DNA of 64,000 bases from Coenobita brevimanus (Eukaryota > Arthropoda > Malacostraca > Decapoda > Coenobitidae), in NCBI GenBank assembly GCA_032717465.1, contig CM064655.1, positions 19,582,335-19,646,334 of the forward strand. Reading direction: 5' to 3'. Positions 36,561 through 47,990 of the stretch are shown here, piece by piece. The position numbers and the translations under genes are program-made. Position 1 is the first letter of the stretch, and the number at the start of each line of letters is the position of its first letter. The notes below the pieces were generated by a model, which did not search any database, was not told the DNA's origin, and saw nothing but the letters and a program-made list of their open reading frames with translations.

Positions 36561-37919
36561 GGGGGTAATGGATGAAATAAGAAAGGGATAGTTGGAGAAG
36601 CATGGGTGACAGCGTTGATGGAGGGACCTGTTCATAAACTACCTCGAGCTGAAGTTATGTATGACATTGCTTGTTGAGACTTTACCTTCACTCATACACC
36701 TGTCAAACTCTTCGCGTCAAACTAGTGTCGATATTAAAATGAAAAATATGGCAAACGAAGTTGAAAATATGTCAGTGATTCCTGATAATAGAGAACTGCT
36801 ACGGCAACTTACTTGTCGTGGATGTTAAATAAGATCCTTTATGAATTTGGGCCGAAAGAGTGTGTGGGAGGGTGAAGTCTGTTGCGGCTGTAAACAACAA
36901 ACAACCACCTGGCCACAGTAGATCGTAAATCGTTGAAAACCCTGTGAAGAGTCCAGGTGGCTTGTTTTAACTGGCAGTATTTTTCCCGGTACTCATCACC
37001 TCTTCTGCCTTTCCCCCCAGTCTGTTGCTCTTATCTCCTCACCATCTCGCACTCCCTCATTCCTAGTCCTTTCTTCCTGATGGACGCGTTAACTGACGTA
37101 CACGGATGTCCGCACAGACGGTTCGTGCACACCTCTGACATTATTCTACGTTCTTGTGCAGTTACCAGGTCTTGAAGATGTTGTCCTTTTGTCTATAAAA
37201 AAACAAAATCCTTCCAACATATATGTACTTGACACTAACACTGCAGTGAGTTTTATATGAGAATATTCTAAAGATTGTGTTGTTCATTTCTTATGATTAA
37301 TTCTGCTTTATACATCTAGTTGTTTTGAACGAGGCAATAACATGATATTTTCCCAACATAAATTAATGAATATCTTTACCATTATATGCCAAGATCACTG
37401 TTGCAGAAATGTAACTTCCATATTAAGAAGCAGACGTTTGGTGCATGTACAGCAGACTTAGTGCTGTGTGAGTGATGCGTGTGTTACGTAAGAGCAAGTA
37501 CCTCGAGGGTACCGAGTGCTGGCACCACATGACCACCGCTGCCCCGATGTCAAGTGCCCCTGACTAATATGGTGTCTAGTCCGCCGTGAGGAGTTGGGGT
37601 GTGACGTGTCTGCCACGAGCCTTGATGCAGCTCACCACCACACTCACCTCACACACACCAGGGCAGATATGTGACAGTCACTCATTTGGCTGCAAAGCAT
37701 GTCCTGCATTGCATTAATAACTGTGTGGTTTGCCTAACCGAAGGGTAGTTTAAGTGACTGGGTAATCATACATGTTATGGATAGTCGTGACGAATGGCCT
37801 TTCTGACAACAGAATACCTAGCAGCTTATTCGTCACTGATACATCTTTTACTCATCACTGATGAATCTCGTGTTAGATGCGTCCGATATTTAAAGTGATG
37901 TATTATACGAATAGCCATG
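36561..37919. other. Unassigned stretch
   Basis: No gene recognised. The one open frame over 70 codons (36957-37175) has no known domain. Confidence 0.4.
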
Positions 37920-38392
37920 CGGTGACAAGCAGTATGAGCAGAAACTTGTGTCAGCGATAAGTGTGGTGACAAATGGTACAGGTAAAAGCTTGTGTGAAGT
38001 GTGATGTCAAACAGTTCGAGTAAATGCGTGTGTGAAGTGTCAAGTGTGATGGCAGATAATACGAATAAAGCATGTATAGAGTGTCAAGTGTGATGACAAA
38101 TAATGCAGATAAAAGCATGTATGGAGTGTCACGTGTGATGACAAATAGTACGAGTAAAAGCATGTATGGAGCGTCAAGTGTGATGACAAATAGTACGAGT
38201 AAAAACATGTATGGAGTGTCACGTGTGATGACAAATAGTACGAGTAAAAGCGTGTATGGAGCGTCAAGTGTGATGACAAAGGGTTCTTATAAAAGCGTGT
38301 ATGGAGTGTCAAATGTGATGACAAATAGTACAAGTAAAAGCATGTCTGGAGTGTCAAGTGTGATGACAGATAGTTCGAGTAGAAGCTTAATC
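37920..38392. repeat. 45-bp tandem repeat
   Basis: About ten units with core ATGACAAATAGTACGAGTAA and GTGTCAAGTGTG. Because 45 is divisible by three, it opens long repetitive frames on both strands (e.g. 38040-38441), which I treat as by-products. Confidence 0.92.
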
Positions 38393-38664
38393 TGACACCT
38401 CTCACATCAGTCTGAAGGCGTGGGTGTCGTAGTGATGTCACAGTGCGTCTTGGTGAGGCACCAGGATCCGGGTATAATAAGGTTGTTAAAGCTCCACTCC
38501 TTATCAGCTCCGGCCCCTTCGTTCTATATTTGATTCACCATACAGGCGTCTTTTTGTTTCTCTTTACATTTAGAATACCCTCATTCACAAACTAAAATTT
38601 ATGTAGCCATAATTTTCCACAAGCTCACATATTTTTCACTGGATTTATATTTACACTCAGCCTC

Positions 38665-38760
38665 TCATGACCTGTTCGCAGCTGAATAAAATCATCTGGG
38701 GTTAGCTAGAAGAGGTGTACTAGACTTCTGCACACCATGAGAGAGTTAATGGTGACTACA
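38665..38760. repeat. Palindromic dispersed family, right-arm copy
   Basis: Contains GCTGAATAAAATCATCTGG, GTTAGCTAGAA, CTAGACTTCTG and GAGAGAGTTAATGG. A second shorter piece follows at about 38785-38840. Confidence 0.6.
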
Positions 38761-38837
38761 GTAGTAACAGCGGGCTCCTATGATTCATCTAGCCATATAA
38801 AATCGTCTTGTGTTAACTAGAATACTGACCTTGAGAG

Positions 38838-38838
38838 A

Positions 38839-38869
<31 letters not shown>

Positions 38870-38870
38870 T
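38838..38870. repeat. (ATC)n microsatellite
   Basis: About ten ATC units. Confidence 0.93.
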
Positions 38871-39824
38871 TCATCTCATCAGCGTCCTGACTATTTTGTC
38901 AGTACTCTCTCACGTAAAAAAGCGAGGGGGTAATGTGTTTGATCCGGTTTGACTGTCTGTCCTTCTGTCATTCTGTATGTTAGCAAGATTGTGGAAAACT
39001 AGAGGACGGAACTGCAGAAAACTCGGGATAATGACAGGACCATCAGAGGCATAGGTGATTAATGTTTGGCCAAAGTTTATGGGCAAGGTCAAGTCACACA
39101 ATTTTGATGCGATTTTTACCAAACTTGGTGGAAGAGTTGAGAGCCAGGGAAAAGTGGAGTAATTCAGTTTTTAGAAAAGTTGGCAAGAGGCAGAGGTCAC
39201 AGAATACGGTCAAAAGTTTAGCCGAACCAAACTTGGTGGATGGGTTGAAGGTAATGTAAGGAAGAAGTAATCCGAATCTGAGAGCAAACAGTGAATGGTC
39301 ACGGGCACAGGGCAGGGTCAAAAGTCTGACCTCAAGGTCCATGCACACGATTAGTTGGCACTGTCGTGTACGAGCGCGTTGCCCATCAGTTTAAAAGAAT
39401 GGCAATGAACCAGGCTATAAACAGTAAAGCAGAAAAATGATGTTGCTTCAGTTCATGACGTGCACACTATTAATTTCTTACATTTTTTTCATTGTCGTAC
39501 TCCAAAACCACAGGTATCCAGTGATCGTGTGGACGGAACTTTCAGCGCAGGTGTTGCACTCTTTTAGTGCTCCTTTTGTTAACATGTGTCATGGATAATT
39601 TCTATGATCTAAACTAAATTTTGCCTTTTCCCTTTGCTTTACTTCTTACCGCTCGTCGTTACTAATGTGCTAAGCGTGTAGCCTTCTGACATTTCCTTTA
39701 CCGTATGATTCTCTGTCCATCCCTCACCAGCCCTGCCCCACCCGCCATATTATCTGCGTAACTTAATGCAATTTTCTAGAGCCTGAAAAAATCAAGGTTT
39801 CTTATTCTACGTTAACGAACACTT
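38871..39824. other. Unassigned stretch with internally repeated words
   Basis: Between 38935 and 39350 the words ACCAAACTTGGTGGA (about 39117 and 39227) and GGTCAAAAGT (about 39208 and 39317) recur. This suggests an old dispersed element, but I cannot name it. Confidence 0.35.
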
Positions 39825-39849
39825 GGATTGGGTTTCTATGGGTTGACCG

Positions 39850-40176
39850 CAGGAGGTGGTGTGTCGAAGGTGGTGGTGCAAGGGAGGCGAGGGGATGGAG
39901 GTATTGCTGGCAGTGGGGAAGGTAATGGTGGTAGAGGTGGTGGTAGGGGAGGCAAACGTAGTGGAAATAGTAGTAGGGGAGGCAGGTGTGGTGGTATTGG
40001 TGGCGGTGTAGGCAAGGGAGGCAAATGTGATAGTGGGGGCAGAGGAGGCATATATGGTGATATTGGGGGCAGGGGAGGCAAATGTGGTGACAGTGGGGGC
40101 AGGGGAGGCATATGTGGTGATAGTGGGGGCAGAGGAGGCATATTTGGTGATAGTGGGGGCAGGGGAGGCATATATA
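39850..40176. repeat. 30-bp G-rich minisatellite, left part
   Basis: Clear 30-bp units at 40030-40170 (GGTGATAGTGGGGGCAGGGG plus AGGCATAT), more degenerate to the left. It is interrupted at 40177 by a LINE and resumes at 43533. Confidence 0.9.
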
Positions 40177-40329
40177 TTTTTTTTAATGCAAGAAAGAAGG
40201 AACCAAAGGCCAGGAGCCCGCAAACCGTTCCTTCCAAGAAAAAAACAAAAACAATTCAAAAGAGAGTCAGATTCAAGATCCGTTCATTTCGAGATGCGTG
40301 GACACACTGTGTTTGAAAGACTTTAGATC

Positions 40330-41911
40330 ATAGGAAGTAGGAAATGCAGACAGAGGGAGACAGTTTCAGAGCTGACCTGTTGTATAAATGAAGGAATGGA
40401 AGTAATGGTTAACTCTTGCATTAGAGAGTTGGACAGAAAAGGGATGAGAGTTTGTTGCTAGACGGGTGCTATGCACCCGTCAAAGAGGTGGAGGGATGCA
40501 AGCAGACAGTTCAGAGGGGCAGCGACCATTAAAATAGCGATAGAAAAGAGATGAAGATGCATCTGTGCGGCGAAGAGACAGAGGTTGAAGAGAGCCAGTA
40601 AGAGGAGGAGAGTTGATGAGACAAAAAGCCTTTGACTCCACACTATTGCGAAGAGCTGCATGTGGGGAGCCTCCCCACACATGAGAGTTGTACTCTAAAC
40701 AGGGGCGAATAAAACCCCTGTATAGAGTCAACAGCTGTGCAGGGGTAAAGAAGGTACGGAGTCGGCTTAGCACACCTAATCTCTTGGAAGAAGATTTTAC
40801 TAGAGATGCAATATGATTTTCCAAGATAAGTCCCGAGTGAATGAAACCCCAAGTATGTTCAAAGATGATGCAGGATTGAGTTGGATATTATTAAACATTA
40901 GTGGGTACTCCTGTGGAAGATTGTGTCGGGTTGATAGGTGTAAAAACTGAGTTTTTGATGCATTAAAAACATCCTCCTTTTGGGACTGGGGTAAAATAAT
41001 CTTGTCAACAAGATTATTTTACCCCAGTCAGAGATACGACCCAAGTCAGACATTAGGTGTGCCATAGCCTCATCCCTTGTTTGCTGAAATAACTGCTGAG
41101 ATGGACGTTGCGGGAACCAAATGGAAAGGTGAAGGGTGGGATCATCAGCTTACGAATGGATAGGGTTAGATGTACAGCTTAGAAGGTCATTGATGAATAA
41201 AACGAAGAGAGTTGGTGATAGGACAGAACCCTGAGGAACATCACTGTTGATAGATCTAGGAGAAGAACGATGACCGCCTACAACAGCAGCTATAGAACGA
41301 CCAGAAAGGAAACTAGAGATGAAGGTACAGATAGAAGGATAGAAACCGTTAGAGGGCAGTTTGGAAATTAAAGATTTATACCAGACTAGATCGAAAGCCT
41401 TTGAGATGTCATGTGCAATGGCAAAGCTTTCGCCAAAGTCCCAAAAGGAGGATGACCAGGAGTCTGAAAGATAGGTGAGAAGATCGCCAGTGGAGTGTCC
41501 CTGACGGAACCCATACTGACGATCAGAAAGAAGGTTGTGATAGGAATGATGCTTTGAAATTTTTCTGTTAAGAATTGACTCGAAAACTTTTGAGACAACT
41601 GATGTTAAAGCAATTAGAGGATAGTTAGAGGGTTGGGAATGGTCACCCTTCTTTGGGATTGGCTGAATGAGAGCAAACTTCCAGCAAGAAGGAAAGGTAC
41701 AAGTTGACAGACAAAGGCGAAAGAGTTTACCTAGGCAGGGTGTGAGCATTGAAGCACAGCTCTTGAGGACAACAGGAGGGACTCCATTAGGCCCATATGC
41801 CTTGTTGGTATTAAGGCCAGTGATGGCAGAAAATACCCGGTACATCAGCTGAAGAAATTTTAATGTCAGCCATGAGGATGTCTGAGGGGGGAAGTGATTG
41901 AGGAACAGCAC
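40330..41911 (-). pseudogene. LINE reverse transcriptase, broken at the active site
   Basis: The frame 41911-41150 contains NKAYGPNGVPPVVLKS, FALIQPIPKKGD, YGFRQGHSTGDLLTYLSDSW, AHDISKAFDLVW and DVPQGSVLSPTLF. The stop at 41150-41152 replaces the Tyr codon of the YADD catalytic motif, and ADD follows. A further open piece at 40824-40480 is the C-terminal thumb region (GVLSRLRTFFTPAQLLTLYR). The protein cannot be functional. Confidence 0.83.
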
Positions 41912-41912
41912 C

Positions 41913-43230
41913 TTAATCGTCTAAGGTGGAAATGGAGGAGAAAGTCTGAGCAAAGAGATCTGCTTTATCAGTAGAAGTAATAGCTACAGAGCCATCAGAG
42001 TAGAAAAGAGGAGTGAGGGATGATGAGGTAAAGTTGTTAGAAAGGTTTTTGGCAAGGTGCCAGAAGGAGAGGGAAGAATTCGAGATGGAGAGTTGAGAGC
42101 ATTTAGTACAGATAAAATTATTTTTAGCAGAGCGAAGAACAGACTTAGCATGATTCCAGGCAGAAACATAAACAAGATGTGATTCAGGGGTGGGTTGGCT
42201 CTGGTACATTTTAGAGGCCCTCTCCTTGTTGTGGACAGCATTAGAACAAGCATGATTAAACCAAGGCTTTCTTGCATTAGTCAAAGGATATGAGAAGGGA
42301 ATGTATGCTTCCATGCCCAAGAGAATAATCTCTGTAATGCGCAAGGCACACTCAGATGGCTCCCGGCCATGGAAGCAATAATCATTCCATGGAAAATCAA
42401 AGAAGTACTGCCTGAGGGCCTCCCAATCTGCTGCTCCAAAGTGCCACAGACGACGTTTCTTTGGAGGGTCCACAGGCCGTACCGGAGCAATAGGACTGGT
42501 TAAGGTAATAAGGTTGTGATCGGAGGAGCCCAATGGAGAGGAAAGATTAACAGAGTAAACAGAAGGATTAGTTGTAAGGAAGAGGTCAAGTATGTTGGAA
42601 CTTTCTCCAAGGCAGTCAGGGATACGGGTAGGGTGCTGTACAAGCTGCTCTAGGTCATTAAGGATAGAGAGGAAGTAGACTTGTTCACCAGGTGGATCAG
42701 TGAAAGGAGAGGAGAGCCAAAGGTGGTGGTGAACATTGAAATCTCCTAGAATGGAGATTTCAGAGAAAGGAGAAATGGATAGAATGTGTTCCATTGTAGA
42801 AGTAAGATAGTCGAAGAATTTTTCATAGTCAGTAGAATTAGGAGACGAGTAAACAGCGCAGATATATTTAGTCAGAGAATGACAAGAAAGGCGAAGCCAG
42901 AGAGTACAGAATTCGGAGGAATCAAGTTCAGGAACACGAGAGGAAGATAAATCGTTGCGTACATATACACAACAGCCACCTTTGGCTTTGAAATGAGTAT
43001 AGAGAAAGTAGGAGGAAACAGAAAAGGGTTTGCTGTCAGTTCCCTCAGACAGCTGAGTCCCAGACAGGAAGAGGTGAGGTTTAGAGAACGAGAGGTGATG
43101 TTCGACAGAGAGAAGGTTAGAGGAAAGGCCGCGAATGTTGCAGAAACGAAGAAGTGAGTCAGACAGTGGTTCCAGGCATCACTCTGAGTCGTCACCGGGA
43201 GAGGGGCGGATGGTGGTGGATTTTATGGTC
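41913..43230 (-). pseudogene. LINE apurinic-type endonuclease region
   Basis: It nicks target DNA to prime reverse transcription. The open part (42794-41913) contains [10 protein letters not shown] and the catalytic SSDHNLI motif, both intact here, and a pre-RT segment ending [13 protein letters not shown]. The upstream part of the domain is recognisable by comparison with 52158-52730 but is not in one open frame. It ends two bases before the RT frame begins. Confidence 0.8.
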
Positions 43231-43532
43231 CCCTCCCCTGGAGACTCGGAGGCATGATTTGCAACAGCCATGTTTCTTTTTTAATTTTGAAAAGGAAGTG
43301 TAGTGTATACTGTGCATGTAGTTTGGTGTTGACAGTTAGAGAAGCATGTATTGGAGAGCATGCTGGCTTACTCTTTGTGTTACTGAAACACCGAGAAAGT
43401 TCAGCAAAGGGGGATGGTCAGGAACTAGTCCCGAGGGCTGATGAAACGGGAGCTCCAGCTCTCCCTGTCATCAGCTTTCCATCCACCTTGGGAGTACTGC
43501 CATGATCGACTGGTGCTACAGTCTATTCCCCC

Positions 43533-43840
43533 TGTGAGTGGTGATAGTGGGGGCAGGGGAGGCATATGTGGTGATAGTGGGGGCAGGGGAGGCAATGTGG
43601 TGGTATTTGTGATAGGGGCTGTGGCAAGGGAGGCAAAGGTGGTAGTAATGATGGTAGAGATGGTGGTAGGGAAGGAAAAGAAGGAGGATATTGGTGGCAG
43701 CGGAGGGTTGTAATGGTGGCAGGGGTGGTGGCACGGAGGGAAGGCTAGGGACATGTAGCTGGCAGTATGGGTGATAATGCTGGTAGGGGCTATGGCAGGA
43801 GGGGTATATGTGGTGATAATGGTGACACTTTATTTGGAAG
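43533..43840. repeat. 30-bp G-rich minisatellite, right part
   Basis: Starts with two clean units of the same type as 40030-40170, then degenerates. Confidence 0.85.
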
Positions 43841-44151
43841 TAAAGCTCGTGGTGGGACATGGAGGGAAGGTGGAGTTAATGGTGGTGATGTGAATTATAA
43901 CACTGGAAATGGCATTAGCTTTAAAGTCGTAATGACAGAGACAGATGACATAATTGTAGGTATGGCAATGGTTGTGGTGCTGGCGGTATTCGAGGTGGTT
44001 CTGGGTGTGGCTTGGGTGATGAAAAGGCTGGAGTTGTTGATGCTTTTTGTGGTGACCGCGATGGAAATTGCGGCGGCGTCAGTTATAATGTTTCTGGTTG
44101 AGATAGGTAGTTGTAAGAGAAGGAAATACTGTACAAAGTACTAAATCGGTA

Positions 44152-44250
44152 ACCCCTGCACTGCAAGAGGTCTCTCCTAACTGAATAAAATCGTCTGGTG
44201 GAAGTTGGAATGAAGTATAATAGACGTTATCGTACTGAAACGTTAATGAC
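44152..44250. repeat. Palindromic dispersed family, right-arm copy
   Basis: Starts GGTAACCCCTGCACTG, then CTAACTGAATAAAATCGTCT, ATAGACGTTAT and ACTGAAACGTTAATGAC. Confidence 0.6.
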
Positions 44251-44454
44251 AACGGAGTTGTAGAATAAAAGATGATGGTAGTTGAGCGAATGTTGGTAAT
44301 TGTGGAGTACCACACACCTGCCGACTAATGGAAGGGAGTATGGCAGTGGCCGTGATTTGGAGTTGATGGTGGTAGTGTTGGTAGTCTTAACAATAAAAAG
44401 GGATAAATAACTAAAGTAGCGGTGATCATAACAGTGGCAGGAATGAAGCGAAAG

Positions 44455-44590
44455 CCGTAGTTTCTCTACCTTAATTTGGCGGAGGTTTTCATCCTTTTGC
44501 AGCCTAATTTCTGTAGCTCAGTGGTAAAAGGCAGTACTACGGCTTTACATCCTTGATATAGTACTGCTTCGTGAATGGCATCTTATCGTA
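44455..44590 (+). repeat. Dispersed repeat Y, copy 1
   Basis: Collinear with 48914-49030: ACCTTAATTTGGC, ATCCTTTTGCA, then a (T)AGCTCAGTGG word resembling a polymerase III A box. No B box found, so I do not call it a SINE. Confidence 0.4.
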
Positions 44591-46095
44591 GGTAATTCTC
44601 TTGTTACAGCCCAAGATTTTCATAGCATGGTGTAACTGGTGTTGGGGTGGTGGTAGTGGCGGTGGTGGTAGTGATATGAAACATCCAGGAGCAGTCACTG
44701 ATATCGGTAGAGGCAATGATAGTAAGCCTTATATTGATCCTAATGATGGTTGTAACAGTAACTGTAAAAGAAGTAACAAAACACTTCGTATGATGTTCAA
44801 TGTCTGTGGACTAAACATTACTGGGGATTGGGTTACAATGGTAGTGGTGATGACGGTAGTGGTTGTGGTAAGTTATTATAGTTGAATGGCTGTGGCAGAT
44901 AAGACTGGATGTAGACTACAATGCAAGCAATTGTGGTGGTAGTGATGATGATATTGAGACTAATGGTAAAATAGTGATTGGTCTTGATTGTAGTTATATG
45001 TCGATGGTGGTGGGGGTTGTAGCAGGATATATAGGAAGTATGTTGCTGACTGAGAGTTAGATAAGGTTGTGAGGGATGAGGAAAGCTTATAGATGAAACG
45101 ATTACCTCTAAGGATAAATGCATCACAACATGGCATTGCACGTAGGCTACGTCTGTAGTGTGAAGGAAATGTGGGTATGTCAGTAACATGGAATTAGCCA
45201 GGTGCCGGTGATGGAGTTGTATGGTGGTGATGGACAAGGCTGTGGCAAAGTGCATCATCAGCCCCTCACTACTGCACTGCTCTGACTTGCTAATGCCTTA
45301 CCTCGCTGACCCACATCGTCACTAAATTGCTCCACTGTCCTGCCTCACTAATCTGCGCGTATATTTACTTGTTTCTCCAACTTGCCTCACCTGCACTTGT
45401 CTCATAATGCTGTACCTTCCCGTCTTGGCCACACTTTGCCTCACTGACACGTCTCATATACAGGTATATGTCCTGTTTCATAGAGACTTGCCTTGATATG
45501 GTGTCATATACATCGATGAGATATATATCTTGTCTTTCAGTGTGCTCCATGGAGTCCATTTTTTCACTTACCGGATTCACAACCGTCTTTGTTATCCGAG
45601 ATCAGTTTCCCTCATTAATACTGTTAAGATTCACCAGATGTACACTATAGAAACGAAGTCATAGTGTACTTTTGTTCAACGAGTACATAGGAGTGTCTGC
45701 CCATTTCTACAAAGTATGTTTGAAATTTCCGGTTCATCGGGTTACTGAACAATGTTGTGATTTCTAAACTATTCGCATAGACATATCAGAAAGTTAGTAA
45801 ATATTTCTGTTTACTCAGCATTATTGTAGGAAGTAGCACACATGCTTACGCTGAAACTGTAAGTACATACACGGGCAGACGCACTTGTGCACATAATTAC
45901 TCGTACAACCACACGTGTACCCACAACAGTTGTATATGCACAATAACGCAGAAATCCTCATGGGCGCGAAATGTCTGAACAGCAGACATATTTCACTATT
46001 GTACAGACAACCACAGTATGCTTAGATCATCTGTAGTACACATACATCCACGAAATATATACTTGCAAGTGGCGATATGCAAGCTATAGCCGCAC

Positions 46096-46279
46096 TTCCT
46101 TGTTCCTCACTCCATGCAAAGGCACTCTCATTAATCCCTTACCTCATCCAAAACAGACTCTTTCTTTTTCCTCACTCTATGCAAATACAAGCATACTCTT
46201 GCTTATTCCTTACCCCAGACAAATACAAATCTTACTTGTTCCACTCCCTATACTGAAACAGATTCTTACATGTTCCTCA
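46096..46279. repeat. ~36-bp minisatellite, left part
   Basis: Five loose units of the type TTCCTCACTCCATGCAAA plus a CTTGT end. Interrupted by a LINE, resuming at 47235. Confidence 0.65.
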
Positions 46280-47234
46280 ATCAATCAATCAATCATTTCC
46301 TGTGGCACCCTCGGGGATGCATAGGGCCTCAATGAACTCACACCACCACATCCTATCTTGTGCTAACTCCTCATGATCTCCCCAACACTCATCTCCAGCT
46401 TCCCGTCCCATTGTCCTCACCCACGTCTCTTTTGGCCTTCCTCTACCTCTCCTACCAAGTGCCACCCACCCTGGTGTACCTCGTACTATTCCCTGTCTCC
46501 TATACACATGTCCTAGCCACTTCCATCGTGAGAATCTAACATATTCATCGATCGGCTGCACTCCCGTTATTTCTCTAATTCTACTATTTGGTATCCTTTC
46601 CCACCACTTAACTCCTAATATTCTTCTAAGTGCTTTATTTTCAAACACCAAGAATTTATATTCCATAGTCACTGTGCTGTACCAAGACTCGTGTCCATAA
46701 ATTAAGATACTCCTAACCATTACCTTATAAAGTTTGATTTTTGTATGCACAGAAAAATTGTTATTATTCCAAATATTTTTAAGCATTCCCATTGCCTGAT
46801 TAGCCTTCTTTAACCTTTCCTCGAATTCAAAGTTCAAAGAACCATCCTTGGCTAAATAAGTACCTAAATATTTAAACCTATCAACTTGCTTTACAACCAT
46901 ACCTCCAATTACACATTCCTGCGCATTTTCCATATTCATATTGATTATTTCAGTTTTTCCACAATTAATAACCAAACCCACCTTACGACCTTCACTCACC
47001 AAACAGTCCAACACTCTCTGCATCTCTTCTGGCCCATCACAAATCAAAACTATATCATCTGCATAATCTAAATCCAAAAGTTTCCTGTTCTCTCCCCAAA
47101 GTATACCTGCACCGGTTTCTGTTCCAACGCGTTTCATAATGTAATCAATGACCAATATAAATAGTAAAGGCGATAGAACACCACCTTGAATTACTCCGGA
47201 CTTGACTTCAAACGAATCACTCAGACATCCATCA
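46280..47234 (-). mobile_element. 5'-truncated LINE with an (ATTG)n tail
   Basis: A LINE 3' half inserted into the ~36-bp minisatellite. The word TTCCTCA lies on both sides (46273-46279 and 47235-47241), so it is either a target duplication or part of the repeat unit. The 3' end on the minus strand is four ATTG/TGAT units (46280-46295) instead of poly(A), as in RTE/L2-type LINEs. Confidence 0.75.
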
Positions 47235-47240
47235 TTCCTC
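46289..47240 (-). CDS. Reverse transcriptase C-terminal half of a LINE
   Basis: The open frame reaches 47296 only because minisatellite sequence is open; element coding begins near 47234. It contains GVIQGGVLSPLLF, the catalytic DYADDIVLI (codons at about 47055-47066), FKYLGTYL, LIYGHESW, RRILGVKWWERIPNSRIREI and a WKWLGHVYRR/GRPKETWVR C-terminal block. It belongs to a different family from the other three LINEs here. No stop or shift interrupts the roughly 315 codons, so it is well preserved, but the endonuclease and N-terminal RT are absent through 5' truncation. Confidence 0.8.
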
Positions 47241-47560
47241 ACCCAAAACAAATGCAAACATCTTCTTACTTGTTCCTCACCCTGTACAAAACACAAGCAG
47301 ACTTACTTGTCCTTTGTTAAAAGTAGACTCTTCCTTGTTTATCGCCATTAACAAGTGGACTGTTACATCTGGGTGAATATCCCAACATATGACATTGCTG
47401 TTTACTGAGAATTTCATATGTGGGTAAATTTCTTCCATCTGAGCAAACCACGTCTATGTAAAATCAAAACACAATCTGTTACTTGTTTTTCACCCAGTAG
47501 AAGCACACTGTAACGTGTTTTTCACTTCACACAAGCAGAGTCTCCCTTGTTCTCCCCCAC
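47235..47560. repeat. ~36-bp minisatellite, right part
   Basis: Two clean units (TTCCTCACCC..., TTCCTCACCC...) to about 47307, then progressively degenerate. Confidence 0.5.
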
Positions 47561-47711
47561 CCACTACCCACCACATCAGAGGGTGAGGTGGGGCATAGTG
47601 GTGTCTGTTACAAGGGTATGGGGAGGTGGGTTACACTCTCCTCTCCCCGCCCCACCCACTTTCTCACCCCCACCCCCTCCAGCCATGTCACCCATCCCGG
47701 TCACAGCGTAG

Positions 47712-47990
47712 GGGGTGACGGTGGTGTAATGGTTAGCACATCTAGCTCACAGCTGGAAAAAAAAAAAAAAAAGCCGAGTTCGATTCCCATCCCGGTCAGA
47801 CTCTTACAAAAGTTTGTTTCCCCTGTGTTCCTATTCACTGGGAATTCAGCTGGGGATCTGGATGTCAGATCAACTGTTCCATGCCGTATTCAAAGGCGCA
47901 AAGATTGGACCTTAGGAAAACTGATAATCTGCTTTGAAATCCCTCGTGCAGTCGATATTCATAATTTTTATATCCGTCTCGTTGATTAAG
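47712..47990 (+). mobile_element. tRNA-derived SINE with an A run inside the promoter
   Basis: An A box (TGGTGTAATGGTTAGCACAT at about 47722) and a B box (GAGTTCGATTCCC at about 47780) are separated by a 17-base poly(A). The body continues with a diverged sequence; the 3' end is not clear. The A run lies where the anticodon-arm region would be. Confidence 0.65.

Larger units (their letters stand above)
40177..43532 (-). mobile_element. Jockey-like LINE (endonuclease + RT), near full length, decayed
   Basis: The minus-strand copy of the family also seen at 51988-55305; the two agree from the 5' TAGACTG-type start to the 3' GCATTAAAA end. A short poly(A) (T run at 40177-40184) is the 3' end. 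It has split a 30-bp minisatellite. Both domains are present but broken by stops and shifts. Naming it Jockey-like rests on an APE-type endonuclease, the RT motifs and a poly(A) tail; a CR1-like relative is possible. Confidence 0.85.
43841..46095. other. G/T-rich, then unassigned stretch
   Basis: 43841-45000 is rich in GGTGGTAGTGGTG words without a fixed period. No gene recognised. A palindromic-family copy lies at 44152-44250. Confidence 0.45.

Noticed and set aside
39828..40316. Gly-rich 162-codon plus-strand frame.
   Set aside because: It is the 30-bp minisatellite plus the antisense of the LINE 3' end.
40177..40850. The LINE 3' end on the minus strand, considered as a separate gene fragment.
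   Set aside because: It aligns end to end with the 3' part of the plus-strand LINE copy at 54600-55305.
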